NCBI GenBank assembly: GCA_900548465.1
Contig: URKY01000009.1
Coordinates: forward strand, 1-64,000
Origin: an uncultured Eubacterium sp.
GTDB taxonomy: Bacteria; Bacillota; Clostridia; Lachnospirales; Lachnospiraceae
Reading direction: 5' to 3'
DNA: 64,000 bases
The first letter of the stretch is position 1. Each line of letters opens with the position of its first letter. Position numbers and translations under genes: made by a program. Below, piece after piece: positions 16,649 to 24,410 of the stretch. Under the pieces are notes generated by a model. It saw only the letters and a program-made list of their open reading frames with translations, was not told where the DNA came from and ran no database searches.

Positions 16649-17938
16649 TTATCGTGGAATTCCTTCAGCAATTCTTGTAATTCCAACATATATCTGGGAA
16701 ATTTTGTACCACGTAGCAAAATCAACAATTCCTGTCTGAGGCAGGTCAAATATTTTCTGAAAAGCCTTAACTGAGGCCTGCGTTCCTTCGCCATATATTC
16801 CGTCTGCCGTAACTCTTGGAATATTTGTATATACATTTGCTATTGTATCAAGCTGCTCCTGCATCTGTTGTACCTTTTGTCCGCTGGCACCTATATCTAA
16901 ATTATAGCCGGGCCAGGATGCCGGAATTCCGGATATTTGTTCGGCTGTATTGATGTACATTTCATCACCATAATAATTTCTAATGATTTCCAATGTTGAA
17001 TATCCCTGTTCACCTAAATTGCAGGACCCCCACTGACTTAACCAGTTAGGACATGTTACCCTTCTTCCGTCACAATATTGCGTTAGAATCGGTTGTCTAA
17101 CTCCCGGAAGCGAAAGATACTGATCAAAAATATTGTCTACCACCAGACTTATAGATTCAAAAATATTCCTTCCATTAATCCATTTCTGATCATAGGCCGT
17201 AGATGATGTAATAGTAAAATCTTTTCCTTTGTTCCTGTACCATTCAGTATAAACCCTATTCAATGTAAACGACATTATTGCCAGAATATTAGCCTCTAAA
17301 GTCGCCTGGGGCCAGGTTGCATAAATTTCTGATGATGCAACATTTTTAATGTAATCTTTGTAAGTTACATAATAATCTCTTGCATTACTGGAAGGTGTTC
17401 CATCATGTACAACCACATATTCCGGTATCACAACACGACTTAAGACAATTTCGCCCGGTTCGCTTACATCCTTTATGTCATCCTCAGGGATTTTTGCCGG
17501 ATATTCATAATATAAAGTGTGGGGAGGTATGTTAATATTTTCCTGTTCATTTCCTTCCACCTGGCGCATCTTTACATTTTGAATTGCCAGCTCCTTTGCC
17601 AGGATTTCAACATTCTCTATATTTTCTGTTTCATATCCCGGTGCGTCCACCTCAACATCATAATTCGCGTAGGGTTGAATATCATTATTTTCATCCAGGC
17701 TGTATGCCAATGGCGGAGTATTCAAATCCACCGCCTGAGTCTGTCCTGAAGCATCCGTATTCAATTCTTCGATTTGCTGCATCTGGTTCTGCTGTTCATC
17801 GCCAATCTGTCTTGGACGTCTTATTATTACCCTTGCATCTTTGATAGGAATATTGTTGCTGTCAACAACATTAACCTGCAACTCTCCTATATCTCCCGAA
17901 TCTACCTGCATTTTAATAAGCATAAAATTACCATACAT
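16649..17938 (-). CDS. SpoIID/LytB-like protein with C-terminal peptidoglycan-binding domain
   Basis: Three parts are visible in 429 residues. An N-terminal carboxypeptidase-regulatory-like beta domain (about 12-115) has GELQVNVVDSNNIPIKDARV. A central SpoIID/LytB-like region (about 185-330) has DYIKNVASSEIYATWPQATL and a cysteine-containing CNLGEQGYSTLEIIRNYYG. A C-terminal PG_binding_1 domain (about 345-415) has GASGQKVQQMQEQL and VTADGIYGEGTQASVKAFQK. It should act on or bind peptidoglycan, yet no signal peptide or membrane anchor is seen. The start is uncertain: no clear ribosome binding site precedes 17938, and ATGs at 17923 and 17911 are alternatives. Confidence 0.75.
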   Translation of the reverse strand: MYGNFMLIKMQVDSGDIGELQVNVVDSNNIPIKDARVIIRRPRQIGDEQQNQMQQIEELNTDASGQTQAVDLNTPPLAYSLDENNDIQPYANYDVEVDAPGYETENIENVEILAKELAIQNVKMRQVEGNEQENINIPPHTLYYEYPAKIPEDDIKDVSEPGEIVLSRVVIPEYVVVHDGTPSSNARDYYVTYKDYIKNVASSEIYATWPQATLEANILAIMSFTLNRVYTEWYRNKGKDFTITSSTAYDQKWINGRNIFESISLVVDNIFDQYLSLPGVRQPILTQYCDGRRVTCPNWLSQWGSCNLGEQGYSTLEIIRNYYGDEMYINTAEQISGIPASWPGYNLDIGASGQKVQQMQEQLDTIANVYTNIPRVTADGIYGEGTQASVKAFQKIFDLPQTGIVDFATWYKISQIYVGITRIAEGIPR

Positions 17939-18003
17939 ATTTAATCTATATATTGTATGCAGAAAATTGTAAAATTTGCTTCAAATCTTTATAAACATCC
18001 CTA

Positions 18004-18498
18004 TTATTTTATTCTCTTATAAACTCTAAAGAAATATTCTAAATCAAAGTATGTGTTTTCTTCTCCTTCTTCTACCATTTTCCATTCATCCTGCATTTCG
18101 TCAAGATTAGGGATAAATGTATCTGCCGCATACTCATGGTCAACGTATGTTATATATGCTGTATCGCAATACTGAAGCATCTGTTTGTAAATACTTCCGC
18201 CACCAAGTACATACACATCCTCCGTGTTGTATTTTTTTGCCTCTTCCAATGCTTCCTCTATGGAGTACACTACTGTTGCTCCATCTACTTTGTAGCTTTT
18301 TTCCAAAGCAATAACAATATTTACTCTGTTCTTTAATGGTCTGCCTCCCGGAAAACTTTCCAAAGTATTCTTTCCCATGATACATACCTTTCCTGTAGTA
18401 TGCTCTCTAAAATATTTCATATCATCAGGAATACTTACAAGTAAATCATTTTTGTATCCGATTGCCCAATTCTTATCAACTGCAACTATTAAATTCAT
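18004..18498 (-). CDS. folA: Dihydrofolate reductase
   Basis: A 164-residue enzyme of normal DHFR length. It opens with MNLIVAVDKNWAIGYKNDLL and has the acidic active-site residue in IPDDMKYFR (about 25-26). The NADPH-binding segments are VCIMGKNTLESFPGGRPL and VYVLGGGSIYKQML. It regenerates tetrahydrofolate from the dihydrofolate made by ThyA, encoded 78 bp upstream in the same direction. AAAGGA precedes the ATG. Together the two genes form the usual thymidylate pair. Confidence 0.97.
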   Translation of the reverse strand: MNLIVAVDKNWAIGYKNDLLVSIPDDMKYFREHTTGKVCIMGKNTLESFPGGRPLKNRVNIVIALEKSYKVDGATVVYSIEEALEEAKKYNTEDVYVLGGGSIYKQMLQYCDTAYITYVDHEYAADTFIPNLDEMQDEWKMVEEGEENTYFDLEYFFRVYKRIK

Positions 18499-18576
18499 AT
18501 TTTCCTTTTCACCCTATATATAGGATTCTCCTCTCATATAATTATTTTGTTAATCAACCTGCTTCAAAAAACATCG

Positions 18577-19422
18577 TTATACCGCTACAGGAATTTTGAT
18601 TTGCGGACCATATTCGTAATCTGTTAATTTAATATCATCCACTGTAAAATCATAGAAATTCTTTATTTCCGGATTAATCCAAAGCTTCGGTGCTGGATGC
18701 TGTTCTCTTGAAATAAGTTCCTCGACCAAATCAACATGCTTATCATAAATATGAGCGTCTGCAATAACATGTACAAACTCCCCTACTTCCATATCACTTA
18801 CCTGTGCAAACATATGAACCAATGCTGCATACTGACAGACATTCCAATTATTAGCTGTCAGAACATCCTGTGAACGCTGATTTAAAATAGCATTCAATAC
18901 AAGTCTGCCTGTTTCTTTATTCTTAGTAACATTAAAAGTCATGCTGTATGCGCAGGGGTAAAGATTCATTTCTGACAAATCCTGATGAACATAAATATTA
19001 GTCATAATTCTTCTGCTGTAAGGATTGTTCTTCAAATCATAGAGAACTCTGTCTACCTGATCCATGTCACCTTCCGGATAATGATGTTTTACACCCATCT
19101 GATATCCGTAGGCCTTTCCGATAGAACCTGTTTCATCCGCCCATGCATCCCATATATGGCTGTTTAAATCATTAACATTGTTGGATTTTTTCTGCCAAAT
19201 CCACAAAAGTTCATCAACACAGTTTTTAAAACCTGTCTTTCTCAATGTAATTGCCGGAAATTCCTTTTTCAAGTCATATCTGTTAACCACACCGAATTTT
19301 TTGATAGTGTATGCATAAGAGCCATCATCCCACTTGGCTCTTACTTTCTCTCCTTTAGTGTCGGTTCCATTGTCCAAAATGTCACGACACATATTTACGA
19401 AAACCTTATCTGCGTAACTCAT
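18577..19422 (-). CDS. thyA: Thymidylate synthase (ThyA family, divergent active-site neighbourhood)
   Basis: The 281-residue protein methylates dUMP to dTMP using methylene-tetrahydrofolate. The nucleophile lies in LYPCAYSMTF (Cys157), the phosphate-binding QRSQD at 182-186, and ADAHIYDKH (221-229) matches the GDxHxY region. Two spots differ from the Escherichia coli pattern: PCH becomes PCA, and the LGxPFN loop reads LTANNWN. Overall length and order still support ThyA, and folA is its neighbour. This looks like a divergent clostridial subgroup rather than a dead enzyme, since Cys, the QRS Arg and Asn194 are kept. AGGAGG precedes the ATG. Confidence 0.92.
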   Translation of the reverse strand: MSYADKVFVNMCRDILDNGTDTKGEKVRAKWDDGSYAYTIKKFGVVNRYDLKKEFPAITLRKTGFKNCVDELLWIWQKKSNNVNDLNSHIWDAWADETGSIGKAYGYQMGVKHHYPEGDMDQVDRVLYDLKNNPYSRRIMTNIYVHQDLSEMNLYPCAYSMTFNVTKNKETGRLVLNAILNQRSQDVLTANNWNVCQYAALVHMFAQVSDMEVGEFVHVIADAHIYDKHVDLVEELISREQHPAPKLWINPEIKNFYDFTVDDIKLTDYEYGPQIKIPVAV

Positions 19423-19450
19423 CTATTCCTCCTAATGATTAAATTTACTC

Positions 19451-19505
19451 AAAAAAAATGTTATACCAATCTCCATTTTTCATTGTAAATAAGTATAACA
19501 TTTTT
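19451..19505 (-). terminator. Terminator of the amino acid ABC operon
   Basis: AAAAATGTTATAC and GTATAACATTTTT pair over 13 bases around a 26-nt loop. The minus-strand end is a T8 tract, and the plus strand also carries a T-run. Confidence 0.75.
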
Positions 19506-19551
19506 AAAATGATTATTAAATATTAAATTTTTAGCATTAACCGGTCTTTTT

Positions 19552-20337
19552 CTAACTCTGGCTGTATCTTGATAAGAACTGCTTAGTTCTCTCTTCCTTA
19601 GGATTTTCAATTACCTGCTTTGCATCACCCTGCTCCACAATAACACCCTGATCCATAAATACAACAGTATCTGCCACATCTCTGGCAAATGCCATTTCAT
19701 GAGTTACTATTATCATAGTAGTCTTTTCTTCCGCAAGACTTTTGATAACCTTGAGTACCTCCCCTGTAAGTTCAGGATCAAGGGCTGATGTAGGCTCGTC
19801 AAAACATAAAATATCCGGTTGCAATGCCAAAGCTCTTGCTATGGCAACACGCTGCTGTTGCCCTCCTGATAGTTGATGTGGATAATGATCCATTCTATCT
19901 GCAAGTCCCATTCTTGCCAACAGCTTTTTACCATGTTCATCTATTTCAGCCAATATTTCTTTTTTATTCTGCTTAAAGTCTTCTTTTTCCTGTGCTAAAA
20001 GTCTTTCTGCCAAAGTAACATTTTCCAAAGCTGTATACTGTGGGAAAAGATTAAATGACTGAAAAACCATTCCGAAATGTAAACGCTTCTTTCTTAAATC
20101 CTTATCCTTTTTTGAAAATGACTTATTTGCATCAAACAGCACTTCATTGTTTACTATTATGCTTCCTGAGTTTGGAGTCTCCAGAAAATTAAGACATCTG
20201 AGAAGGGTTGTCTTTCCTGAACCTGACGAACCGATAATGGCAAGGGTCTGTCCTTCTTCCAACTCGAAACTAATATCCTTAAGAACCTTGGTGCTACCAT
20301 AATGCTTTTCAATATTATTAACTTCCAAAATTGACAT
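19552..20337 (-). CDS. Polar amino acid ABC transporter, ATP-binding subunit
   Basis: The 261-residue ATPase is of the GlnQ/HisP class. It has Walker [16 protein letters not shown] (about 34-48), Q-loop [17 protein letters not shown], signature [15 protein letters not shown], Walker [16 protein letters not shown] and the switch histidine in MIIVTHEM. An insert of about 25 residues rich in Lys and Glu ([20 protein letters not shown]) lengthens the helical domain. It powers the permease encoded 13 bp upstream, and AGGAGGTG precedes its ATG. The substrate depends on the unusual binding protein two genes up. Confidence 0.95.
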   Translation of the reverse strand: MSILEVNNIEKHYGSTKVLKDISFELEEGQTLAIIGSSGSGKTTLLRCLNFLETPNSGSIIVNNEVLFDANKSFSKKDKDLRKKRLHFGMVFQSFNLFPQYTALENVTLAERLLAQEKEDFKQNKKEILAEIDEHGKKLLARMGLADRMDHYPHQLSGGQQQRVAIARALALQPDILCFDEPTSALDPELTGEVLKVIKSLAEEKTTMIIVTHEMAFARDVADTVVFMDQGVIVEQGDAKQVIENPKEERTKQFLSRYSQS

Positions 20338-20350
20338 TCAGTGCACCTCC

Positions 20351-21007
20351 TTATCTAAAATAATCTAATTTTTTTTCTATGTAATTAAATAACAATGTAA
20401 GAACCCCTACAAAAATTAGGTAGAACACTGCCGTGTAAAATAGCGGCCATGTAATTCCGTCAGATTTCATAAACGCAAAACCTGTAAATGTAAGTTCGTA
20501 TGCAGCAATAATTCTTGCCAATGAAGTATCTTTTACTAATGTAATTATTTCATTTGACATTGGTGGAACAATTCTCTTTATCATCTGGAGAAGAGTTATT
20601 TTAAAGAATATTTGTGACTTAGTCATACCAAGAACCTGTCCTGCCTCACGCTGTCCCACAGGTACTCCTTCAATTCCACCTCTAAAAATAACAGAAAAAT
20701 AACATGCGTAGTTAATTGTAAATGCAACTACAGTAGCTGTAATTCTTCCGGTTTCATCTCCACTCCATATATTATGTCCCAGCCACAATCCCGGGCCATA
20801 GAAAATAATAATTAACTGAAGCATAAGGGGTGTTCCTCTTATTATCCATACAAACACCTGAATTATGTATCTTAATCCTCTAAGTTTACTCTTTGCCCCG
20901 AAGGCTATAACAAGCCCCAGTGGTAATGAGAACAGCAATGTAAAAATAAATATTTCCACTGTTGTTCCAAGTCCGCTTAAAAGCGACTGTGTTACATCCC
21001 AAAACAT
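20351..21007 (-). CDS. Polar amino acid ABC transporter, permease subunit
   Basis: A 218-residue HisM/GlnP-type permease with about five transmembrane helices. It has the EAA-like cytoplasmic loop RGGIEGVPVGQREAGQVLGM, which couples to the ATPase, and a family-typical end (FVGVLTLLFNYIEKKL). AAGGAG precedes the ATG. Only one permease is encoded, so it would work as a homodimer. A hairpin separates it from the binding-protein gene, which probably lets the binding protein be made in excess. Confidence 0.95.
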   Translation of the reverse strand: MFWDVTQSLLSGLGTTVEIFIFTLLFSLPLGLVIAFGAKSKLRGLRYIIQVFVWIIRGTPLMLQLIIIFYGPGLWLGHNIWSGDETGRITATVVAFTINYACYFSVIFRGGIEGVPVGQREAGQVLGMTKSQIFFKITLLQMIKRIVPPMSNEIITLVKDTSLARIIAAYELTFTGFAFMKSDGITWPLFYTAVFYLIFVGVLTLLFNYIEKKLDYFR

Positions 21008-21038
21008 ATAAATGTCTCCTTTTTCTTTTTAGTAACAT

Positions 21039-21067
21039 AAGGCAGAGAGCATTAATCTCCCTGCCTT
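21039..21067 (-). promoter_or_regulatory. Intercistronic hairpin between binding protein and permease
   Basis: AAGGCAG-GAG / CTC-CTGCCTT pairs with one mismatch around a 7-nt loop. No U-tract follows on the minus strand, so partial termination or 3' end protection of the binding-protein mRNA is more likely than full termination. Confidence 0.5.
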
Positions 21068-21101
21068 TACTATCATAATATAAAAAATTAATTATGCAAT
21101 A

Positions 21102-21899
21102 CTATTTTGATGGAACTACAACTACCTGTGCATTATTACAATAAGCATTTGTACATTCCATAGCATTTTTAACTTCGTTTGTTAAAGTCATGCCATTCCA
21201 AACAATGTCAATGTTCTTTGATTCAAGTTCCATTGCCTTCGTATCCCAGTCAACAACTACAAACTTAACTTTAACACCAAGTTTCTTTGCAAGAAGAGAT
21301 GCCATATCAGCGTCAAAACCAATCCAATTACCGTCCTTGTCCTTGTAATCCATTGGCTCAAATTCTGTTATACCAACAACTAAATTACCTTTTTTCTTAA
21401 TGTATTCAACATCACTGTCTTTCTTAGCTGCTTCATATTTTGAATCCTTCTGCTCTAAAATAGCTTCCTGAACTCCATATTTCTTTGCTATGTCCTTCAT
21501 TTCGCCTGATTTATATGTATCTGCAAAGAAGCTGTTTATGTATGATGCAAGGTCAGAACCTTTTCTACAACCAACACCATATTCTTCTGTTGTAAGCTTA
21601 TCTGTGTATTTAAGGTTAGGATAACTTGTTCCTTCTCCAATCATTGCTCCTGCCATAAGCAAGTCAATAATAGCTGCATCAGATGTTCCTGATTTTACTT
21701 CCATCAATGCATCTGCCTGTGAAGAAACTGAATTAGTTTTCCATTTATTCTGCTTAGCTGCTTCCTCTCCTGCCGAACCTGCTTCTACAGCGTAAACTTT
21801 ACTGTCTGATTTAGTGTCTTTTTTGCTGTTTCCACATCCTGCAAGTCCCATAGTTGCAACCATTGCTACTGCCAATAATAATGCTATTTTCTTCTTCAT
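21102..21899 (-). CDS. Amino-acid-type ABC substrate-binding lipoprotein with circularly permuted lobes
   Basis: The 265-residue protein has a lipoprotein signal with lobox LAGC (Cys22). Residues 35-148 then look like the C-terminal lobe of an SBP_bac_3 protein (VYAVEAGSAGEEAAKQ, SDAAIIDLLMAG, TTEEYGVGCRKGSDL). Residues 165-265 look like the N-terminal lobe (GNLVVGITEFEPMDYKDKDG, WIGFDADMASLLAKKLGV, NGMTLTNEVK) and stop at the hinge (VVVPSK). The order is thus swapped relative to the normal family. Asp79, which usually holds the ligand amino group, is kept. The usual carboxylate-binding Arg after GMTxT appears to be Val243, so the ligand is uncertain. It lies upstream of a normal permease and ATPase. 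Confidence 0.85.
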   Translation of the reverse strand: MKKKIALLLAVAMVATMGLAGCGNSKKDTKSDSKVYAVEAGSAGEEAAKQNKWKTNSVSSQADALMEVKSGTSDAAIIDLLMAGAMIGEGTSYPNLKYTDKLTTEEYGVGCRKGSDLASYINSFFADTYKSGEMKDIAKKYGVQEAILEQKDSKYEAAKKDSDVEYIKKKGNLVVGITEFEPMDYKDKDGNWIGFDADMASLLAKKLGVKVKFVVVDWDTKAMELESKNIDIVWNGMTLTNEVKNAMECTNAYCNNAQVVVVPSK

Positions 21900-21960
21900 A
21901 ATAATTGTTCTCCCTCTTTACATTTTCATATGCTACCGCTTTACCACGCTAAACAATGAA

Positions 21961-21989
21961 AATATAACATACTTCAACTATAAAGTCAA
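21961..21989 (-). promoter_or_regulatory. Sigma-A type promoter of the ABC importer operon
   Basis: On the minus strand TTGACT and TATATT are separated by exactly 17 bases, about 60 bp before the binding-protein ATG at 21899. Confidence 0.7.
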
Positions 21990-22058
21990 ACTATTTTTGT
22001 TGGTATTATTATGAAATTATTTTGTGATAACCGGGACTTGTGTTTCAACGAACTATAC

Positions 22059-22419
22059 TTAGAGTACCAGACCGTATGCATTAGAAGTTCCACAATACCA
22101 TCTGTCCGCTACTTCTACCAATTCATACTAACCATCACCCGTCAAAGATAATTTTACAACTGCAGTAAGATTTAACGCTTCAAGACCTGTAACAGCTCCT
22201 ATCTCCTTCGTATTTTTACTCTTACCCTTGTCACTAAATACTTGTTATTTTGTTTCCTTTATCGTCATCGTAATCATACTACACCCTCTGATAAATTTTC
22301 TTTATTATTTTTGGTGTTACAACTTTGTTTTTAGCATTGACCTGTTCCATTCTACAGCAAAAAAATAACCCCATTAGTAACAATGAGATTATACATAAAC
22401 GTTTCTTATTATGATTCAT
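22059..22419 (-). pseudogene. Decayed gene for a small secreted protein
   Basis: GGGGAG precedes an ATG at 22419 that opens a signal peptide (MNHNKKRLCIISLLLMGLFF...). The frame then reads KVVTPKIIKKIYQRV, an in-frame stop, and YDYDDDKGNKITSI. It continues in another frame as DKGKSKNTKEIGAVTGLEAL and NLTAVVKLSLTGDG, then a further stop and YELVEVADRWYCGTSNAYG. At least two stops and one frameshift make it non-functional. The rest of this 660-bp gap between genes is AT-rich DNA with only the ABC promoter. The original function is unknown. Confidence 0.55.
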
Positions 22420-22560
22420 ATTCTCCCCTTTTTTCTTTAAGTAAATCATTTTCCCTTGTAAAACAAGTGGCTGTAAAAAAAGTCTCCTAAAAAAACGATA
22501 TCTAACAATAATAGATTGATAATAAAAACTAAATATATTTTTTTCAAACTAATTCTTCCT

Positions 22561-23037
22561 TTAAATTTTTATTCTAATTTCACACAATTTTCCCAAATTT
22601 AATAACACAGATATATTAGTTGTCACACAAAACCACTCTCCACTTCGAGGTTGATTTTCTATTAATATGACGATTACTCTCTTAGTTTTATCAAAAAGAA
22701 TTTTTCCCTTATATCCGATATCATATCCTATACCTTTTTCCAAGTGCATAGTACTTTTATAAATCAACATTCCTTTTTTGAATGTAAAATCTGATATTTC
22801 TGTAGACGAATTTTTTTTCAAATCACCTAAAAAACCAGATATTCCCACAACCAAACCCGTGTCAATATCAATATCTATAGTCAAATATGTATTTTCTATA
22901 CATAAACTAGTCTCTTGTTTCCCTCCATATGTCATCAGGCTTTCTTCTTCAATATGATAAACACTTCTTGTTGCTATATTTTCTTTACCAATAATTTCAA
23001 ATTCCAAAACTATCTCCTTAATGTCAAAAATATTCAT
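22561..23037 (-). CDS. Hypothetical cytosolic protein, 158 residues
   Basis: I do not recognise this protein. It is rich in beta-forming Ile, Val and Tyr, with alternating patterns such as TYLTIDIDIDTGLVVGISGF and YDIGYKGKILFD. It has no signal peptide or membrane span and few cysteines. AAAGG precedes the ATG. It is an orphan between a decayed secreted gene and hflX, with AT-rich flanks and no co-directional close partner. A size and fold like those of toxin-immunity proteins is conceivable, but no toxin gene is adjacent, so I make no claim. Confidence 0.6.
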   Translation of the reverse strand: MNIFDIKEIVLEFEIIGKENIATRSVYHIEEESLMTYGGKQETSLCIENTYLTIDIDIDTGLVVGISGFLGDLKKNSSTEISDFTFKKGMLIYKSTMHLEKGIGYDIGYKGKILFDKTKRVIVILIENQPRSGEWFCVTTNISVLLNLGKLCEIRIKI

Positions 23038-23151
23038 TTTTCCTTTTAGGGGAGTTTTTTTACAGCTCTACACCACACACTACATTTATGACTCAGTTTT
23101 TAATTTGTCAACATCATCTGACATTATGTGTACTTTCATCACAAATTTCTC

Positions 23152-24384
23152 TTACAGTTTTCCTACCATTTGTGCCGGCACGTAAGCTTTTATGTGTATT
23201 CCGTCTTCCTTGTATTCTTCACTGATAATCTGCCCATATTTTCTAATAAGCCCTACTTTTCTGGCATCCGCATAATCAAGAACCTTTTCAACAGTAACAC
23301 GCATTGATTTCAATGCCTTCTCTAAAGCTTCATTAATGTCATCCAGACCTGCTTTTTTCTTTATTGCCGCATTTACAACATAGTCCGCGTTAAAGTCACT
23401 AAGAATTGGTTTGTCTTCTAATTTGTCCAGCTTATTAAATACTGTTATAACAATCTTGTCCTTAACATCCAGTTTCTTTAACGTTTCATATACGGCATGC
23501 ATGTTTTTATCCATTGATTCATTAGAAGCGTCAACAACATGAATAATAATGTCCGAGTATTTTGCCTCTTCCAATGTGCTTTTAAAAGCATCAATCAAAT
23601 GATGCGGAAGTTTTCTTATAAACCCTACTGTATCTGTAAGAAGTACTTCCTGTCCATCAGGTAATTTATAATTTCTTGTAGTTGGATCAAGAGTTGCAAA
23701 AAGCTTGTCCTCTTCCAATACACTTGCATCCGTAAGAGTATTTAGTAATGTTGACTTTCCGGCATTTGTGTATCCTACTATCGCCACTACAGGAACAGGA
23801 TTATCCTGTCTTTTAGACCTTGTAACCTGACGGTGATTTTCAAGTTCTCCCACCTGTTCTCTTAACTGGGCAATTCTGTTTCGTATAACACGTCTGTCTA
23901 CTTCCAGCTTCTTTTCTCCGGGACCTCTTGTTCCAATACCACCACCCTGTCGTGAAAGATTTCTCATTCCTATAAGTCTGGTGGAGCGATATCTGAGCTG
24001 AGCCAGTTCTACCTGAATTTTTCCTTCTGCAGTTTTTGCCCTTTTTGCAAAAATGTCAAGTATAATCAACGTTCTGTCCATTACTTTAACATCCAGCTCA
24101 TCTTCCAGATTTTTGTACTGTGCCGGTGTCAATTCATCATCACAGATAACTGCATCGGCTTCCATCTCCCATATAAGATCCTTTAGTTCCTTTACTTTTC
24201 CCGAACCAATATAGGTTGCATTATTTATATGTTCTAAGTTCTGAATCATTCTGCCTGCCACTACGGCTCCTGCGGTAGATACCAATTCCTCTAATTCATC
24301 TAATGATTCTTCTGCATTATCTTCATCTCCCGTAGTCACCGCTACAAGAATAACTTTTTCTAATTCTTCTTTTGTTTCATACAT
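23152..24384 (-). CDS. hflX: HflX ribosome-associated GTPase
   Basis: The 410-residue GTPase has the N-terminal HflX domain (AGAVVAGRMIQNLEHINNAT, then a helical segment with GIGTRGPGEKKLEVDRR). Its G domain has G1 GYTNAGKSTL, G2 around FATLDPTTR, G3 DTVGFIRKLP and G4 FNKLDK. HflX splits or rescues stalled and heat-damaged ribosomes. I moved the start to ATG 24384, because GGAGGT lies just upstream of it; the ATG eight codons earlier has its own codons overlapping this ribosome binding site. It ends the long run from rnr through MATE. Confidence 0.95.
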   Translation of the reverse strand: MYETKEELEKVILVAVTTGDEDNAEESLDELEELVSTAGAVVAGRMIQNLEHINNATYIGSGKVKELKDLIWEMEADAVICDDELTPAQYKNLEDELDVKVMDRTLIILDIFAKRAKTAEGKIQVELAQLRYRSTRLIGMRNLSRQGGGIGTRGPGEKKLEVDRRVIRNRIAQLREQVGELENHRQVTRSKRQDNPVPVVAIVGYTNAGKSTLLNTLTDASVLEEDKLFATLDPTTRNYKLPDGQEVLLTDTVGFIRKLPHHLIDAFKSTLEEAKYSDIIIHVVDASNESMDKNMHAVYETLKKLDVKDKIVITVFNKLDKLEDKPILSDFNADYVVNAAIKKKAGLDDINEALEKALKSMRVTVEKVLDYADARKVGLIRKYGQIISEEYKEDGIHIKAYVPAQMVGKL

Positions 24385-24410
24385 ATATCTACCTCCGATT
24401 TTGGTCACAC

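Noticed and set aside
16534-16836. 100-codon minus-strand frame
   Set aside because: It lies in another frame of the SpoIID-like gene and its terminator, with no independent signals.
21102-21899. Reading the binding protein as a truncated tandem duplication
   Set aside because: Each lobe occurs only once and the total length equals one protein; the upstream DNA holds an unrelated decayed gene, not a missing lobe.
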